DNA of 64,000 bases, from positions 1 through 64,000 of the forward strand of contig NZ_BBLX01000012.1 in the NCBI RefSeq assembly GCF_000971155.1, given 5' to 3'. This DNA is from Demequina maris. Lineage in GTDB: Bacteria > Actinomycetota > Actinomycetes > Actinomycetales > Demequinaceae. The position numbers and the translations under genes were made by a program. Shown here in pieces: positions 62,073-64,000 of the stretch; position 1 is the first letter of the stretch, and every line of letters begins with the position of its first letter. Under the pieces are notes generated by a model. It was not told the origin of the DNA and did no database searches. It was given only the letters and a program-made list of their open reading frames with translations.

Positions 62073-63560
62073 TCAGCCGTCGTGCAGGTGGCGGTCGTGC
62101 CGCTCGTGGCGGTCCTGGTGGACCGGCGCCCAGATGTCGGCGGGCAGGGGCTCGTCCTCGACCTCGACCACCTCGGGCACCACGGTCTCCGGCTCGACGT
62201 CCGGCTCCACGGGCTCGCCCGCGCCCTCGGGCGCGGATGCGCGCGCGATCACCGTGAGCTCGTCGAGGTTGCGGTACGCCTGGTGGATGAGCTGGGTCGG
62301 CCGCACGATGCCGGGCTCGATCGCCGCGTGCACGGCCTCCCGGCCCAGCCGCAGCATCTCCTTCTCCATCGCGCTCGCCCCGGACCGGCGGCGCCCGAAG
62401 GACGCGTGGCGCGCCTCCGGCCAGGTGACGGCGGCGAGCGCCTCGTCGACGGCAGCGGTGAGCTCGTCCGCGGGCGCGACGGCCTCGCCGATGACGATCC
62501 GCCACTGCACCGGCAGGCCCTCGGAGGCCGCGTCGATCCAGTCCAGCCGCTCGCGGTCGACCACCTCGAGGCGCATCGGCTCCTGCGCCGGCACCGAGGA
62601 CGAGCGGCCCGCGACGACGGCCGCGGCGGCCTCGGCGCGCGCATCGACGCCGGCGGCGGCCGCGAGCGCGGCGACCAGCTCGGACACGTCGGGCAGCACC
62701 GGCTCGGCGTCGCGCGCGAGCGCGCGCTCCAGCGTGCGGCCGGCGGCGACCAGGTCCGCGGCGACCGCCTCGGCCGCGACCGATCGCGCCTGCACGGCGC
62801 CCTCGAGCTCGGCGCGCAGCACGTCGACTCCCTGGCCCGTGCGGGCGCTCACCGGCATGACGGGCACCGAGTGCATGCCGTCGAGAGCGAGCAGGCGCTG
62901 GAGGTCGCGCGCGACCTCCCAGCCCTCCTCGGTGGTGAGCCGGTCGACATGGTTGAGCACCATCAGCGACGGCTGGCCCGTCACGGACGTCTGTCGGAGG
63001 TAGCCCTCGTGGATCGCGTTGTCCGCGTACTTCTGCGGGTCGACCACCCACAGCAGCAGGTCGACCTGCGGCACGATGCGGTCGACCACCTCACGGTTGT
63101 GCGGGTTCACCGAGTCATGGTCGGGCAGGTCGAGCAGCACGAGGCCCGCGAGCGCGGGATCCGGCATGGTGCCCATGGCGTCGAAGCGCCGCAGCCGGCG
63201 GTCGCGCGCCACGCCGAGCCAGTCGAGCAGCGCATCGGCGCGCTCGGGGCCCCACACGGCGGCGCTCACGTCGGAGGTCGTCGGGCGGGCGACGCCCGGC
63301 ACCGCGAAGTCCACGCCCGTGATGGCGTTGAAGAGGGTCGACTTGCCGGAGCCGGTGCCGCCCGCGAGCGCCACGACCGTCCAGTCGATTCCCAGGTGGA
63401 GGCGCTCGTCGCAGCGGTCGACGGCCGCGTGCAGCTCGTCGCGGATGGGCGTGGGGATGGCCTCGCGCGCCCAGTCGAGCGACGAGCGGAGCCGCTCGAC
63501 GCGCTCGCGCAGCACCGTGGTCTCGTCGTGCGGGGGCAGGTCCTCGAAGCTCACGCTCAC
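62073..63560 (-). CDS. Dynamin-like/YfjP-type GTPase
   Basis: This is a 495-residue GTPase. The G1 loop is GGTGSGKSTLFNAITG, G3 is LLDLPDHDSV, and G4 is VLNHVDRL. After residue 260 there is a long Ala/Glu-rich helical region and an acidic, His-rich tail (HQDRHERHDRHLHDG) that may bind metal. It has no evident transmembrane segment. GTG 63560 overlaps the TGA of the upstream gene by four bases, so the pair is coupled. Tandem GTPases of this kind occur in many actinobacteria, including the DynA/DynB pair of Streptomyces; the role here is inferred only. Confidence 0.82.
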   Translation of the reverse strand: MSVSFEDLPPHDETTVLRERVERLRSSLDWAREAIPTPIRDELHAAVDRCDERLHLGIDWTVVALAGGTGSGKSTLFNAITGVDFAVPGVARPTTSDVSAAVWGPERADALLDWLGVARDRRLRRFDAMGTMPDPALAGLVLLDLPDHDSVNPHNREVVDRIVPQVDLLLWVVDPQKYADNAIHEGYLRQTSVTGQPSLMVLNHVDRLTTEEGWEVARDLQRLLALDGMHSVPVMPVSARTGQGVDVLRAELEGAVQARSVAAEAVAADLVAAGRTLERALARDAEPVLPDVSELVAALAAAAGVDARAEAAAAVVAGRSSSVPAQEPMRLEVVDRERLDWIDAASEGLPVQWRIVIGEAVAPADELTAAVDEALAAVTWPEARHASFGRRRSGASAMEKEMLRLGREAVHAAIEPGIVRPTQLIHQAYRNLDELTVIARASAPEGAGEPVEPDVEPETVVPEVVEVEDEPLPADIWAPVHQDRHERHDRHLHDG

Positions 63561-64000
63561 AGCAGCCCCCTCAGCTCCGCGCGGCGCAGGCGGATCTTCG
63601 CGGACGAGTCCGGCATGAGGGACGGGATGTCGGTGGGCCGCATCATGTCGAGCGACTCGCGGTTCACGCAGTGACGGCGCGCGCCGTCGAGCTCCTCGCG
63701 CGCCGCGTCGACCGCCGCGCCGACGGCCTGCGGCGACGTGAGGATCATCAGCACCGTGCGCGCCTCCTCGATGCCGAGCGCGGCGCTCGCGAGGGCCGTC
63801 GTGAGGCCCGGCTCGCCGATCACCTGGATGCCGTTGTCGACGCCGGGCAGCTCGAGCACGATCTCCTGGCAGCGGTGCACCCACCGCCGCGACGCGTCCG
63901 CGGCCTGACGCTCCCGCGCCTGCCGCGCGTCGCGCGGGTCGCGCCGCTCCGCGAGCCACGGCCCCACGCCGGTGTCGGCGCGCCGCAGCGCGTCCTCCAT
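63557..64000 (-). CDS. GTPase partner, C-terminal part (runs off the window)
   Basis: The open frame continues past the right edge, so only the last 147 residues are visible; the Met at the edge may be internal. The fragment contains helical Arg/Asp-rich sequence and SPQAVGAAVDAAREEL, with LMILTSP like a late GTPase-domain strand. The stop overlaps the start of the neighbouring GTPase gene. By position it is probably the first gene of a dynamin-like pair. Confidence 0.6.
   Translation of the reverse strand: MEDALRRADTGVGPWLAERRDPRDARQARERQAADASRRWVHRCQEIVLELPGVDNGIQVIGEPGLTTALASAALGIEEARTVLMILTSPQAVGAAVDAAREELDGARRHCVNRESLDMMRPTDIPSLMPDSSAKIRLRRAELRGLL

Overview
The window is a very GC-rich actinobacterial chromosome segment. 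The gene set fits Actinomycetota: paired ClpP1/ClpP2, two Eis-type acetyltransferases, a WGGP-type truncated haemoglobin, GTG and leaderless starts, and DUF3558- and DUF4190-type proteins. Micrococcales (Cellulomonadaceae or Demequinaceae relatives) is my best guess, inferred from gene content only. I see no plasmid, phage, transposase or CRISPR signature. About 60 protein genes (one cut by the right edge), two tRNAs and one short leader peptide cover most of the window.

Layout. 1-2.8 kb: a divergent TetR/flavin-monooxygenase pair and an AbiEi-like/DUF559 nuclease-fold protein. 3-9.1 kb: the proteostasis block tig, clpP1-clpP2 and clpX, with three DUF4190 membrane proteins inserted between tig and clpP1. 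9.3-13.4 kb: small regulators and membrane proteins, including a DUF2892 gene behind a CstR/CsoR-like operator and a DoxX gene behind an operator-overlapped promoter. 13.5-16.6 kb: an alkylsulfatase plus SpoIIAA-like cassette bounded by tRNA-Pro and a copy of that tRNA's 3' end, i.e. a small genomic island. 16.9-22.4 kb: a three-domain kinase / M23-like / class III PLP enzyme, an aldo/keto reductase, and DUF1761 and SRPBCC proteins. 22.5-24.5 kb: cysK-cysE preceded by a cysteine-rich leader peptide, a likely cysteine attenuator. 24.5-32.1 kb: aldo/keto reductase, Dps, CoA-binding protein, tandem Eis-like acetyltransferases, RpiB and an M13 metallopeptidase. 32.2-44.9 kb: lipoproteins, a GH13 glucosidase, an ABC exporter, a secreted protease, TrmL, MarR/ClC, an ECF sigma factor with its membrane partner, and an MFS exporter. 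45-50.5 kb: two tandem 864-residue aminopeptidases N separated by a repeat-rich spacer. 50.5-64 kb: MalQ, an overlapping MscS-haemoglobin-thioesterase operon, a ProU-type osmolyte importer with a structured leader, EttA, a tail-less SSB, and a GTPase pair.

Themes. Several genes concern cysteine and sulfur (cysE-cysK attenuation, the DUF2892/CstR-like site, alkylsulfatase), osmotic stress (ProU, MscS, ClC) and alpha-glucan use (GH13, MalQ). Across the whole window an unexplained short motif, CGCATCGTCC / GGACGATGCG, recurs dozens of times, often just after stop codons. Spacers also carry several unrelated palindromic elements and a 41-bp-period doublet repeat. These non-coding repeats and the cysteine-rich leader are the most distinctive content.
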